A stretch of DNA of 64,000 nt from contig OX387183.1 of NCBI GenBank assembly GCA_947561395.2, positions 4,211,883 through 4,275,882 on the forward strand, read 5' to 3'. A program made the position numbers and the translations under genes. The notes under the pieces were generated by a model that was given only the letters and a program-made list of their open reading frames with translations, had not been told where the DNA came from and made no database searches. Shown piece by piece: positions 9,564-22,474 of this stretch (position 1 is the first letter of the stretch; each line of letters begins with the position of its first letter). This stretch comes from Buxus sempervirens (lineage: Eukaryota; Streptophyta; Magnoliopsida; Buxales; Buxaceae).

Positions 9564-11391
9564 AGAGGGGTCCTCCTCTTGGAAATGGCTGGCAATTTGA
9601 AGCATAGAAGCTCTGCAAGAAGAAGAGAAACTCTGCTGGATTGTCTACTCAAAGCTCAAGCTACCTAAGGTAAAGCTCTCCTTTGGTTTTCCAGTACTCT
9701 CTTTACAATTCCAACTCCCATCTTCTACCTTTCTGTAGTGTAAGGCCTTTGTGCATTTTTGTAACCCCAAACCCCTTCTAAAGTACCTGGGAATCCTCTC
9801 TAGCCGTAAAACGTGAAGAGAGAGCCTGGGGAAAAGGAAGGTGGAATGGATCCTCTAGGTTTAGAACCTACAAGTGATGAAGAGCATGCTATGTGGTTAT
9901 TTTGAACCTATGGATGTTTATTTTCTGATGTTTTGCACTTGCTCATGGAGAAATATGTGGATCCTTGCTCTCAGTAGCAAAGGATTCCATCCTTCTCCTA
10001 GGGAGTGAATTTTCACTTGCTCACACACTTTCCACCATTTTTTATCAAGGAAGCTAGGTCTTGGATTTCCATGTTCAATACGGGAAATCTGAATCCATTG
10101 GCTTCAAAATGAATTTTAGAACTTCATGAGAAGGTTTTTTGTTGATTTTTGAGGTTTTGGTCGAATCCACATGCACACATGCACTGGTTTCCATGTTTCC
10201 TCTTCAAAATCTGCAAAACAGGACAGATCTGTGGCCTGTCTTGGAAGACTTATAACTTCATCCTCCGGATGAATTTTTGAGTGATTCCAAAGACATGGGA
10301 TAGATGGATGTGTCTACTTAATATCTGGAAATTTTCGTCCACTTCCATGTAGCCAATTTTTGATACCATCTCTTCAAAGTTTGTAAGACAGTTCAGCCCA
10401 GATTGCTGAACTTGCCGCTTTGATGGTGCACTATTTGCTCAGTTTTAATCCGTTTTATGTGATTCCAGTTTCTGAGTTTTCCTTGGGAAGTCTATTTTCA
10501 TTTCCAACTAGTTTCAACAGATTTTGACCTGTTTTGTGTCTTGGGTGCTCAGTTGACTCAGAAGTGGTCGCTGGCATAGTCCAGAGCTCATCTGTGGTCT
10601 TCTAGGCCTGTTCAAGAGAGCACACAAGTCACATCCGGACAGAGATTGGTGTGAGGTTTTTTTCTTTGGAAAGATGGCACTACATACTTCCTCCATACCA
10701 ATTTTCATGGATTTTTATTGAGCCAAACTCCACGAATAGAACTTTGAAAATGCCTACTTAACACTTTTTCTGAGTTATAACAGCAGATTTCATATGTGGA
10801 TTTCTCTCTAGTTTTGAATCGGATTGAGCTGAAATTTTTACTGTATATTCTAATATATACCAGTTTTTAAATGGCTTTGGTTTCATTTGATTTAGATTTA
10901 AATTGAATGAGTTATGGTTTATCAAAGCTTTCAAGCTCTTTTGACCGAATTTCTCCAGATTTACCTTGGCTTGATTTTCTTCATTTTTACTTTGATTTCA
11001 CTTCACTCATGAAGTTTTAGAAGTGATGAATCCACAAAGAGAGTCTAAACTCATTAGACTTCTCATGTGGAATGGTCACACACATTGTGCTTGTTAAGCA
11101 CCCTTTTGTTTATTTTGCTAGCAAACAATTTATAGCATAAGCAAGCATGTGGTAACCGTCCTAGACGGATGAGTGGGGGTGCCTAACACCTTCCCCCGCT
11201 CATAAATAATTCCCCGTACCCAATCTCTGGATTTTTCCTCATCTTAGAGCTACTTTGGCTCTATTTGACATCTATGAACCTTTTGGTGTCCATTCACACC
11301 CTAAGATGGATGGTGGCGACTCTTTACATTTTATCGATCCCCGCGTGACGATAATCGGAAGTCATCCGAGATGACGAATCCATGTCTCACA

Positions 11392-12202
11392 GAACCGGGC
11401 GGGCCAAACCCAATGCGGCCCACCCGAGCCTTGTTATGTGAAATTGATGCATGAATTGCGTGGTTTGGCCGAGACAAAGGGCAAGGGCCTACCGGGCCCG
11501 TCAAAGCCCACCAACCGAACCAAGGAAGGGTGCAAACCCTAATTTCTGGTAACTTGGGTTTACAAGCCCAGATTTGGACTACGGGCCCCAAGCCCAGTGT
11601 CCAGCTCACTTTGGCAGATTAAAAAGATAAATCTAATAAAAATACTTGGCCACCATGTGGGCCCACCTTAGGGGCCCACAAACCAGTCCGGCCCACTTGT
11701 GCATGAAAAACACTTAATCTTCAAAGCTTAACTTAAAGTAAAATCTGTTGAACTAACCAAAGCCCAAAGGACCTCTCAGGCTAGACTGAGGTCCACAAGG
11801 GTACACGGGCTTCACTAAGCCCACCAAGGATACCGTGGGCCTTCCAACAGGGCCCACCCAACCAGACCCAGATCACCTAATTAAACAAGATAAAAGCAAT
11901 TAAAGGAACCCACACCACTCAGGTGGTCCCGCCAGACTTAACCAAACTGCATATCGGATTAGGAATCGGGTGAGACCAATGGAAGCTGACTCAAACCAGG
12001 GAACCCACGGGACCCGTCATCCGACGGGGTGGACCGGGGTGTCTACGGACTTCCCCGGACTACAACCGAGAACAGACTTAGAATCTCAAGCCGCAGACCA
12101 AAAGCCCTAATAGACAGGATTAGGCACCCAGGTGTCCGCCTGCACCCCATCAGGCGGTGGCGACTCCGAATTACCCCGTGCCGCGTTTCCCACGCGTACA
12201 CA
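11392..12202 (+). mobile_element. LTR-B copy 4, 3' part only
   Basis: 811 bp that match, in reverse complement, the 3' third of LTR-B copy 3 (30331-31145) almost base for base. It ends ...CGCGTACACA at the LTR-B terminus. A hairpin CCGCCTG/CAGGCGG (12136-12157) leads directly into TGGCGACTC (12158-12166). Its left edge is the exact terminus of element 1, so the missing 5' part is expected beyond element 1's own 5' LTR. Its right edge lies inside the element 2 5' LTR. Confidence 0.88.
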
Positions 12203-13403
12203 GCCATCTTTTATTCTGTATTCCTAAACTTGTCTCTAAGTACCTCAAGAGTCTCTCTAGCCGTAAAACGTGAAGAGAGAGCTAGGGGAAAAGTGAATGG
12301 GTGGATCCCTAGAATAGAACCCCATATCTGTTTTTCTCTTTTTTTATAGAATAAAGCCTTAGATTGTGTTTGTATACCCAAACCTATCTCCAAGTACCTC
12401 AAGAATCCTCTCTAGCCGTAAAACGTGAAGAGAGAGCTAGGGGAAAAGAGAATATCCTGATCATGTGCTCTAATCTATGAGATGTGGCTGCTTGGAATAT
12501 CCTGATCATGTTTTAATGGTTTTTATGTTGAATCTGAATGAATTATATGAATCCATGATGTTTATAGCATGAGATCCCCACTTTTTTCTAAAATTAGGAT
12601 TTTTCACATCTTTGCACCTACAGCACTGTTTTCGTGATTTTTGTGATATTAGGCTAAGATCCTGGATTTATCATGATCAATATGATAGATCTGGATTCAG
12701 AAGCCTGAAAGTAACTTCTAAGGTTTCATGATGTGGTTTTTGAGTCCTTTTTCACTTTTGAGAGAAGACCCTATGGTTTAAGTTCTCCCCTTTTGATGTT
12801 CTTCATCAACGTGGGTATTTTTGGATTTGATTTCTTGATTTAATGTGAAATTTGGGCTACATCTATGTCCTAGACTATTCAGGTTCAATTCTGAAATATT
12901 TTATAAAAATCATATTTTTCTAGATTTCTAGAATTTAACTTGAAGTCAGATTTTTGAAGATTTCACTTTAGATTGGCTTTATTTGATTTTATCTCAATTT
13001 TATTTTACTCATGAAACCCTAGGAATGGTATGATCATATTTGAAAGTTCTGGATCAATCAGGCTATTCGTATGAAAAAACCATACACTTTTGTTTTTTTG
13101 TGATTTTTCATGAATTTTGTAGCAAGCCTTTTTTCCTTTGAAAAACATGAACAATACCTGGCAACCACCTTGTGTGGATGAATAGGGGTGCCTAACACCT
13201 TCCCCTGTTCATAACCTAATCCCCTTACCCATCTCTGGTTGTTTTTTTAATAGGGTTATTTTTACCTTAAATTTGCCTTTTTGTGCTTATTTGATATTTT
13301 GGTGTCCATTCACACCTAAACAGAATGGTGGCGACTCTTTGTTTTTAACCAATCCCGTGTGATGATCTGGAAGTCATCGAATTGATTTTTTCCATATCTC
13401 ACA
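12203..13403 (+). mobile_element. 5' LTR of element 2, 3' part
   Basis: Matches 39424-40636 of the 3' LTR with about 20 mismatches per 900 bases by hand count, plus small indels. It starts within the R-like region because LTR-B copy 4 is inserted there. It has two tandem hairpin units with core CCGTAAAACG (12253-12288 and 12408-12443). Near the end, CCATTC/GAATGG (13306-13328) leads into TGGCGACTC (13329-13337). It ends TATCTCACA at 13403. Confidence 0.9.
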
Positions 13404-13405
13404 AC

Positions 13406-13424
13406 TGGAGACTTCGCTGGGGAT
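13406..13424 (+). other. Primer-binding site (element 2, mutated)
   Basis: TGGAGACTTCGCTGGGGAT, two bases after the LTR end. It is a decayed version of the element 3 site (45465-45483), which resembles the complement of a tRNA-Arg 3' end. Confidence 0.75.
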
Positions 13425-13861
13425 TTGTGGATTTCAGCCTTTTGGTTTTTGTTCATGTTTTGGTGTTTTTGCTTGCTTGCTATTTTTAGCATGTTTGATA
13501 TGTTCTAGGGTTTTCCCTTGCTATTTTGTGTTATTAAGTATGTTTGGTATGTTTTAAATCTGATTTATTGCTTAAAAGCATGGGTGTAGAAACATGTTCA
13601 ATTCTGATTTATAGGATTGTTTCTAGATGCATGCATAGGGGGGGGGTTCGTTTTGTTGGACCATGCTTATTTCTTGCTATACTTTAATAATAGCATGTTT
13701 TGATTTTAAGCATGATCTCCATGATGATTTTTTTGGTGTATAACATGATCACATGTTTGTATGATTTGGGGTGATTCTTATGAGCTTCTTTAGGTGCTAT
13801 AGGATTGTTTTGTGTAATTTGTTTACTTTAAATATGCTTTCCTATTATGCCTTGGTTTGTT

Positions 13862-14300
13862 TATGCATGGTTGCGAAAAGAGTGGTAAGGGTTTGGGACG
13901 TTGTGAATGCACTCAATTTTTACAATGCACTGTGCACATTTTATTTTTACATAGCCTACCTATAACTTATAGGAAGTTGAACCCGAATGTGTGTAGCTTG
14001 GCACAACGAGGTCGATACTTCGGAAAGCGAAAGTGAAAACATTCACCTTAGAACTTTGGGCCAATGATGTGATGATAACATGGATCTGTGATTCGATCCT
14101 GGTCATCACTAGGCTTGAGTGCTAAGTTGCCATTAAGCCAAAACCCAAAACCCCTACGCTTGAAGGTGGAGTTACACATTTTTAGCTAAAGTACACAATT
14201 ACGTGGGGATATGGGTTTGTAATTGTGGGAAGGCCGTTTGCATGGTTAGCAAGCCAAGGCATAATTCGGATGCCATATTGAAGGTAAACAAGGTAACTTT
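13862..14300 (+). other. Conserved leader block (element 2)
   Basis: Roughly 430 bp that align well by eye with 46367-46810 of element 3, although the flanks differ strongly. Reading frames are not shared between the two copies, so the constraint looks non-coding. Position after the PBS fits a packaging or dimerisation signal, but this is inference. Confidence 0.55.
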
Positions 14301-14673
14301 AATTTTTGCATTATTTTCATGTCATAGGGGTGTCATGGTGTCCATCGGTTTGGGATAAAATTGGTCCCAAATAGGCATGTTTCCTAAAATTGGTGTAGCC
14401 CGTAGGAAGAGTTTTTAACTCTGTTCAGGATCAATCCTACCCAATGTTCATACTAGAGGCAACCAAAGGGTACCAAATTCTTGAATATGGTGTCAATTTG
14501 AAGGGTACATGTGCCCTCCTAAACAGGGATTTTTGCAAATAGGTCAAAATCCACTTTGGGATAGTTTAGAAGCCTAGCAAGGGTGAACCGTATGTTTGGA
14601 TGAGCAATCAAATTGGTCAAATCATGTAAAAATTGAAAAAAACAGAAAAGAGCTCCGTAAACCGCATTTATTA

Positions 14674-14778
14674 CACGAGCTGGGCTCACCCGTATTAGTT
14701 ATACGGGCTGGGCTCGCCCGTGTTTACTATACGGTCACGGCTTGCTCGTAATTTAAATACGGGCAAGGCCGGACCGTA
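14674..14778. promoter_or_regulatory. Leader dyad cluster, TACGGG type (element 2, 4 sites)
   Basis: Dyads at 14674-14694, 14702-14722, 14730-14750 and 14758-14778, each 21 bp with 7-bp AT-rich spacers, so the period is exactly 28 bp. Arms approximate TACGGG/CCCGTA; the 9-bp centres are GC-rich and vary. Extra half-sites flank the cluster. Confidence 0.75.
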
Positions 14779-14924
14779 CTGTATATGCGGTCTTAGCGGA
14801 AAATTCAATTTTAATTAGTTTTTTCCACTAAATCCTGTTACTTTAACCTTTAAATGATGATAAAGGGAAATGAGTTTGAATAAAATACTTCAAAAAAATA
14901 AATAAATAAATGTGAAAGAAAATC

Positions 14925-15515
14925 TTTTGGGCCTCTGAAAGCCTTTGAATTTCAGACTTTTTCTCAAAAAAATCTTCGGGCCTCTGAAAGCCTTTGAATT
15001 TCAAACCTTTTTCAAAAATATCCCTGGGCCTCTGAAAGCCTTTGAATTTCAGATTTTTTTCCTTTGGGCCTCTGAAAGCCTTTGAATTTCAGATCTTCTT
15101 GTTTTGGGCCTCTGAAAGCCTTTGAATTTCAGACTTTATCTTTTGGACCTCTGAAAGCCTTTGAATTTCAGATCTTTTTCCTTTGGGCCTCTGAAAGCCT
15201 TTGAATTTCAGATCTTTTTCTTTTGGGCCTCTGAAAGCCTTTGAATTTTAGACTTTATCTTTTGGGCCTCTGAAAGCCTTTGAATTTCAGATCTTTTTCT
15301 TTTGGGCCTCTGAAAGCCTTTGAATTTCAGACTTTTTCCTTTGGGCCTCTGAAAGCCTTTGAATTTCAGACCTTTCTCAAAAATCTATGGGCCTTTGAAA
15401 GCTTTTGAATTTCAGACTTTTTCCAAAAGTATCCCTGGGCCTCTGAAAGCCTTTGAATTTCAGACCTTTTCCAAAATACCCCTGGGCCCCTGAAAGCCTC
15501 TGAATTTCAGATCCT
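14925..15515 (+). repeat. 40-bp tandem array in the gag leader (element 2)
   Basis: About 14 units around GGGCCTCTGAAAGCC followed by TTTGAATTTCAGA and a variable T-rich tail. The period is near 40 bp. It occupies the same place as the unrelated array of element 3 (47420-48715). Both arrays end in a related stretch containing GGAAGCCCTAGAATATTCCA. Confidence 0.9.
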
Positions 15516-15755
15516 TTTCTTTTTTTGTGGGACCTATTGGAAGCCCTAGAATATTCCAACAATTAAATTCAAAAAAAAAAAAAAAAGAAGCAACTAAAGA
15601 AAAAAATCCAAAATCGTGTTCACCCAGCCTGCACATAGGCATTCATAAGTATGTGAATGAGATTAAATTGGCACTGATATTTTTCCTTTATTTTTTACCA
15701 GGTACCAAGTACACTTGCAACCATAGCTCCTGTAACCAGATCAAGAGCTCGCGCC

Positions 15756-18700
15756 ATGAATCCCATTGAGAATGAAACTAATGCTCCTCACCGAGATGTA
15801 GCCCTGCTCCAGGAGCAGGTGGCAGGACTAGCCTGAATGCTAGAGAACATACTATCGGTGCAGGCCTAACAAGTGCAAGCCCAGAACCAAGCATCCACTT
15901 CCAACCCAGCACCTCTACCCCAAATCAACATTCCACCTCTGGTTCAACCTATTCCTGAACCCACCCTTGAACCTATACTGATAAGGGATGAGACCGTTGA
16001 ATCAGACAAAGAAAAGGAAAAGGAAAGGATGAGGGAAGAAATGGAAAGGAAATTCATGCACTGACTAGAAATGATCCAAGCCGAACTGAGAGAGGTAAAA
16101 GGGGTGAACAACTTTGGGGGCACCAACTTTGAGGACTTGTGCCTATACCCTAATGTTAACCTGCTAGCTAAGTTCAAGTGCCCAGACCTAGACAAATATG
16201 ATGGCACTGACTGTCCCATGAGCCATCTGAAGTTGTACTGCGGTGCCTTATGCCAGTTCAATTGGGATGAGGGTGTCTTGATTCAGCTCTTCCAAAGGAG
16301 CTTAACTGGAACTGCGTTGAGATGGTTTGCCACTTTAGACCATGGAAAGATCCGAAGATGGAAGGACCTAGCAGATGCCTTCTTAGCTCAGTACCGGTTC
16401 AATTCAGAGATCGTGCCAGATAGGTACAATGTAATGAGAATGAGTACAGGAATGGACGAATCTGTAAGGCAGTATGCCAAAAGATGAAGGGAGACTGCCT
16501 CCCAGGTTAGGCCACCCATGCTAGAGTAGGAGATGATTTCTACTTTCATCAGTACATTGGGTCAACCATTCTACGGCCACTTGGTGGGTCAGACCACCAC
16601 TAATTTTGCGGTTTTAGTCCAAGTGGTTGACCGAATCGAAAACGGGATCAGGTCAGGTAAAATAATCGACCACTCTGCCATGGTCAGTCAACAGGACCCC
16701 AATCTGAAGAAAGGAAGCGGGATAAAGAAGAATGGGAACAAGAAAGAGGGTGAGGTAAACATGGTACAGCCACCGTCGGGCCCTAACATGCCCATACAGA
16801 TTAACATACCTGCTCATTTTCCTACTTCATCTGCTCCATCTACCCAGGCCCCCATGAGGGTTAATGTTCCAGCAGCACCCTCAGACCAAAAAAGGGCTTT
16901 TATTAAGGAGGAAAGGGATGCCTATTTCGTAGCAAGGAGAAATAGCGTTTTCACCCCTATTCCAATGACTCCGTCCCAGTTGCTACCCATTTTATTGCAA
17001 GCAGGTTATATTACTTTAAGAGAACCCAATCCGAATGCATCTAAGGGAGAAATTTTGACTCCTCCACCACTTGTGATTTCCACATGGGTGCACCTGGGTA
17101 CCCTACTGACAAGTTTGTGCCTTTGAAACATGCCATTTAGGATTTGCTTGACCAGAATACCCTGTCTTTCAATACAGGGGCTCCTAATCCTCCCAGAACA
17201 GACATTGGCCAAAACCCTTTGCCCTAGCATCATGGGGCAGGCCTGTCTAATGTTATAGGGGTCATCTCTTCTGATAAAATAACTTTTGACCCATCTAAGT
17301 TAATTGCTCCTATAGGGACAACGGTCAAAGTGTATTTTGACAGATGAAATAATACCAAAGAAATAAATGTAATTTCAAGAAAGAATGAGAGTGCTGCTGA
17401 GAATATTAGCTTTGCTTTGGACTGGGCCTCCTCTCTCATGTCCCAATTGAATATTGCAAAGCCACCTCTGGTAATCAATTGCAACCCATCCACCCATTTT
17501 TCACCCACTTTATCAAAACCACCACGGGTCATAAATTGTGACCATCTCAATGCTTCAGTCACTTCTGTAACCCCTCAACCAAAACAATGTCCACCATTGG
17601 TTGTAGATATTCCTCTTACTCAGACTTCATCATCCAAGTCCAAACTTCCCCCATTAGTGATAAATGTCCTTAAGCCTTCTTACTTTGAATCGGCTGTACC
17701 ATGGAACTACAGCGAAGCCTTCACCACTACATTCCCTGCAGCTGAGGCAGAAAGCAAGAAAGAAGTGAACCTCATGATGAGGTCAGGAAAATGTGTAGGT
17801 ATGGAAGAAAAACAAAAGGAAACAGAGAAAGAAAAGGAAGAAGAGAAAAACAAGGGAAAGACTAAGGTAAGGGAAGATGCCCCCAGGTAATTGACAGTGA
17901 GGCTGCTGACCTCATTAAAATCATAAAAAAGAGTGAGTTCAATGTTGTCGAGCAGTTGAACAAAGTTCCTGCCCAGATCTCGATTCTGGGATTATTGTTA
18001 AATTCTGAAAAACATAGGGACTCCTTGTTAAAGATACTTCAGGAGGCACATGTGCCTAAAAATATCGAACCAGACCAACTAGGTAAGATGGTTAGGCAGA
18101 TTTTATCCCATAATGTCATAACTTTCTCTGAAACCGAGATCAGCCCAGCAGGGTACCATCATGTTGATCCTTTGCACATAGCTGTGCTCAGTAAGGGTTG
18201 CATGATAGCCCGGGTTTTAATTGATAATGGGTCGGCTCTGAATGTCTGCCCATTAATAACCTTTGTTAAGCTCGGTTTGAAGCAAAATAAAATTAAACAA
18301 AATGGGAGAATCATAAGAGCCTTTGATAGCTCTAAAACACACTCCCTAAGGGAGATTGAATTGTCGGTCACTATTGGACCGTATATTTTTAACATCACAT
18401 TTGAAGTGATGGATATACCTGCAGCCTTCAACCTACTCCTAGGAAGGTCGTGGATTCATACGGCTAGGGCTATACCATCTACCCTCCACCAAAGAGTCAA
18501 ATATATTAGAGGGCAAATGGTGATTACAGTCTTAGCTGAAAACTTGATTCCTCCCATGTGGTCCCCTGATGTACCCTACATAAACATGGAAATGACTGCT
18601 GACAAGATGACATTTCACTCTTTCTAGTTTGAAACTGTTAATTTTATACCTGGAGGGTATCAGGAAAAGGAAGGAAAGTTGACCTGTGCTGAAAAAATGG

Positions 18701-19377
18701 TCAAGAAAGTACTGGGAAAGTACAATTTCCACCCTGGAAAAGGTCTGGGGGTTAACCTGCAAGGAAGGATAGAACCAGTAAAGGTTAAGAAGATGGTCCA
18801 TAGAGCAGGATTGGGATCCAAGCCAAGGAACTGGAGAAGACAAAAGGAAATGGAAGACATGAAATTCCCTCACATCAGGGAAACTTTTCCAAAGCTTTCT
18901 CATATGATTCAACTGTCTCCTCCTCAGGATCAGTCCAAACCTCCATACTATAACATCAACCCATTCCAGAAACCCAAGTCCTCAACCGTGCCACCATATG
19001 TTCCACCTTCACCTCAACAAGCATTGGGTGGGCCTGGGCCACAGGCAGAACAGGAGCATGATTTTTCGGAGGACGTTGGAGCCTTTTTTGCCATGACTGA
19101 AGGCAACCAAAAAGAAGGAGCAGAGGAGCTACCCTTCATTGATTGGGCTGCAGTAGAAGGTCCATCTGGGACAAGCCCTACAGAAGAAGCAGGCGATGCA
19201 ACTCACCCAGTACTGGTGATTTTGGATGTAGACCCAGAGCTTGAGGAGCAGGTTTGTACCCCTGCCCCAGATTCTTTTATGTTGAACAATTGGGAGGAAA
19301 CTCCCCTTACTTTTGAAGCCACGTTTGTTTGGCAAATAGCCATGGCTTCCAAAAAAAAAAAAAAACTCCATTAGTGG
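15756..19377 (+). pseudogene. gag-protease (element 2, decayed)
   Basis: Aligns with the element 3 gag-protease gene (48942-52655). It starts at the ATG in GCGCCATGAATCCC. Visible are the gag core (LKLYCGALCQFNWDEG), a protease block with DNGSALNVCP and LLGRSWIH, and a G-patch-like block (HPGKGLGVNLQG). It is broken by in-frame stops, for example near 15834, 16062, 16485, 16530 and 18625, and by frame changes between 17100 and 17420 and near 17890-17950. Several stops are TGG to TGA or CAG to TAG type, as expected from C-to-T decay. No functional Gag can be expected. Confidence 0.88.
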
Positions 19378-22300
19378 AATGCCCTTTTCTTGAAGGTTTT
19401 AATGAGCCTTCGTCTTCAGGAAAAGATTTTTCAGAAGGCTCTCAAAAAACACAAAAAGATTTTTCATTTTTTTTATAGAAAAGATAAATTTTTCAAAAAG
19501 GTTTAAACCACTTATGAACCATATAAGCAAACGGAATTGGATCAGGGTGAGTATGACTTCGACCTCGAGCTCGACTTTGACCTAATGGGGGTTGAGGAAG
19601 AGACCGAGGACGAAGAAGACGACCCTCCAAAAGAAATCACATATCAATTGGAGCGTCATGAGAAGGGGGTCCAACCCAATATTGAAGAGACCATATCAAT
19701 AAACCTAGGGACCGAAGATGACCCAAAAATAGTGAAGATTGGGGTATGTTTATCTGAGGTACAACGTGATGAAATGATGCGGTTCTTTGTTGATTATGAA
19801 GATGTATTTGCATGGTCGTATCGGGATATGCCAGGGTTAGACACGGACATGGTTGTGCACAGGCTACCAATTCTACTAGATGTTAAGCCAGTTAAGCAGA
19901 AATTGAGAAGGTTGAAACTTGTATGGACATTGAAGGTCAAAGATGAAGTGGTTAAACAATTCCAAGCTGGATTTTTGGCGGTCTCCACGTACCCTGAATA
20001 TATGGCTTGCAAATATAATGCCAGTACCAAAGAAGGATGGAAAGGTCAGAATGCGTGTAGACTACAGAGACTTGAATAAGGCAAGCCCAAAGGACGATTT
20101 TCCACTTCCACACATCGACATCTTGGTGGACAACACTGCTGTACATAGCCTATTCTCATTCATGGATGGTTTCTCTGGGAACAATCAGATTAAGATGGCT
20201 AAGGAAGATCAAGAAAAAACAGCCTTCATTACACCTTGGGGTACCTTCCACTACACTGTCATGCCATTTGGGCTTAAGAACTCTGGGTCAACCTACCAGC
20301 GGGCCATGATAGCATTATTCCATGATATGATCCATAAGGATATGGAGGTCTATGTGGATGATATGATAGCCAAATCATGTGAAGAAGAAGACCACCTGAT
20401 CAACTTGAAGAAGGTGTTTGACCGGCTCAGGAAATACAGTCTAAGGCTTAACCCTGCAAAATGTGTCTTTGGGGCTACATCAGGAAAATTATTGGGCTTT
20501 ATAGTAAGCAGAAGGGGAATTGAGATTGACCCAGCTAAAGCTAAAGCAATCATTGAAATGCCATCACTTAGAACGCAGAAGGAAGTTCATGGTTTTCTTG
20601 GAAGGATTCAGTACATAAGCCAGTTCATAGCACAACTCACTGCTATCTGTGACCCAATCTTCAAGCTTCTAAGAAAGAATAACTCGACGGTTTGGAATGA
20701 CGATTGCCAAGAAGCCTTCGACACAATAAAGGAGTATTTATTGAATCCACCTGTGCTAGTGCCACCAACTCCAGGAAGACCATTGATTTTATACTTGTCA
20801 GTTTTGGAGACGTCAATGGGGTGTGTCTTGGGACAGCATGACGACACAGGCAGAAAGGAAAGGGCGATTTACTACCTAAACAAGAAATTTACAGAATATG
20901 AAGCAAAGTATTCTCCTTTGGAAAAGACTTGTTGTGCTTTAATATGGGCAACTCAGAGACTGAGGCATTATTTCCTTAGTCATTCTACATTACTGATATC
21001 CCGAACGGACCCTCTGAAGTATCTGTTTGAAAAACCGGCTTTAACTGGCAGAACAGCAAAATGGCAGTTGTTACTCTCTGAATTTGATCTCACATACATC
21101 ACTCAGAAGGCCATTAAGGTTCAAGCCATTGCTGATCACTTAGCTGCACACCCTTTACCAGAATACCAACCTTTGAAGACTAATTTTCTTGATGAGGCAA
21201 TTCTGTTCACTGAAGAAGAAGAAAGTGAAAGCTCTTGGCAAATGTTCTTTGATGGGGCCGCCAATATGAATGGAAATGGAATAGGGGCAGTTTTTATCAA
21301 GCCAGATGGGGCACACATCCTAATCGCAGTAAAGTTGAGGTTCCAATGCACAAACAATATTGCAGAATATGAAGCATGCATAATTGGATTACAAGCAATC
21401 TTAGACCATGAAGTGGAGGAACTTGACGTATATGGAGATTCGAGTCTTATCATCTTCCAAACAACTGGTGAATGGAAAACCAAGGATCACAAACTGATTC
21501 CCTATCATCAGTATTTGGAAGAAATAAGCACTAAATTTACTCGAATTTCCTTCAACTATATGCCAAGGGCCAAGAACCAATTTGCAGATGCTTTAGCAAC
21601 ATTGGCTTCAATGGTCAGTATGCCAGAAGGTGTTGATATTAGACCACTGGAAATTGAAGTCAGAGATGAACCTGCTTATTGCCTTGTTCTAGAAGAAACT
21701 CTAGAAGAAGTACCATGGTTTCAAGATATTAAGAACTTCCTAAATGATCGGAGTTTGCCAGAAAACATCACTTCTACTGAGAAAAGAACAATACAGAGGT
21801 TGGCAGGTCAGTTTTTACTAAGTGGTGGGCAGTTGTACAAAAGATCACACAATGATATCCTGCTCAGATGTGTTGCCAAGACCGAGTCAGAAAGGTTAGT
21901 TGAAACTGTACATGGAGGAGTTTGTGGACCCCATATGAACGGGCACATGCTTGTCAGGAAGATTTTGCGATTGGGATGTTACTGGTCGACGATGGAGCAC
22001 GATTGCTATATACATGTCAAAAGGTGTCATTTATGCCAAGTGTATGCTGATAATAAGAATGCGCCCCCAAGTGAGTTGCACAACATGACATCTCCATGGC
22101 CCTTCTCTATGTGGGGTATAGACGTCATTGGAATGATCTCTCCAAAGGCATTAAATGGATACAGGTTTATACTTGTAGCAATTGATTACTTCACCAAGTG
22201 GGTAGAGGCAGCTTCATATGCAAACATCACAAGTAGCCACGTTCTTAAGTTTTTGAAGCACAACATCATTTGTCGCAATGGTTTGCCAATCACCATAGTA

Positions 22301-22474
22301 TCAGACAATGCTTCAAATATTAAGAACAATGATATGAAGAAAATGTGTGAATAGTTTCAGATCACCCACCACAAGTCAGCTCCTTACAGACCTAAGATGA
22401 ATGGGGCAGTAGAAGTAGCGAATAAGAACATAAAGAAGATCATTCAGAATATGGTAGTGAGTTTCAAAGATTGG
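19378..22474 (+). pseudogene. RT-RNaseH-integrase, left part (element 2)
   Basis: Pol region aligned with element 3 (52656-55750). It holds RT with YVDD (about 20350), the first RNase H, the second archaeal-type RNase H (FFDGAANMNGNG), and integrase up to the core. Frame 1 runs to about 20000, where a 4-base insertion relative to element 3 shifts the frame; from 19943 to 22354 the frame is open. A TAG at 22352-22354 replaces a CAG codon in the integrase core. LTR-B copy 1 then interrupts the gene at 22475, with target duplication ATTGG. RT and RNase H residues are largely preserved although the gene is dead. Confidence 0.9.

Larger units (their letters stand above)
1..11391 (+). mobile_element. 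Element 1: Tat/Ogre-type Ty3/gypsy retrotransposon, 3' part
   Basis: The right-hand part of a long LTR retrotransposon. In order it holds the end of pol (integrase), a non-coding spacer, two minus-strand genes A and B, a second spacer, a polypurine tract and a 3' LTR that starts TGTAGACACC and ends ATGTCTCACA. Element 3 has the same order, which supports reading it as one unit. The 5' LTR, gag and most of pol lie left of the window. The LTR terminus at 11391 is followed directly by interior LTR-B sequence, so the element most likely inserted into an LTR-B copy; its target duplication should then be GAACC (11392-11396). Confidence 0.9.
8977..11391 (+). mobile_element. 3' LTR of element 1
   Basis: 2415 bp, TGTAGACACC to ATGTCTCACA. 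U3 holds six AACCGC dyads (9090-9355). A TATA box TATAAAT lies at 9557-9563. A splice-donor-like AG|GTAAAG follows at about 9669, then a hairpin with core CCGTAAAACG (9795-9831). Near the 3' end a hairpin CCATTC/GGATGG (11290-11313) leads into TGGCGACTC (11314-11322). The LTR drives transcription and polyadenylation. Its left partner is outside the window, so no LTR-LTR comparison is possible. Confidence 0.92.
13425..15755 (+). other. Leader between PBS and gag (element 2)
   Basis: No supported gene. It holds a block (about 13862-14300) conserved with element 3 (about 46367-46810), a TACGGG dyad cluster (14674-14778), a 40-bp tandem array (14925-15515) and, at about 15690-15701, a pyrimidine-rich stretch ending in CCAG just before gag that looks like a splice acceptor. 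Confidence 0.75.

Noticed and set aside
11380-11400. Deletion junction between element 1 and LTR-B
   Set aside because: The break is exactly at the LTR terminus, so insertion of element 1 into LTR-B is simpler. Only the left flank can decide.
12029-12349. 106-codon frame across the LTR-B/element 2 LTR junction
   Set aside because: It crosses two repeats and has no protein-like features; the inverted copy at 30286-30504 shows it follows LTR sequence.
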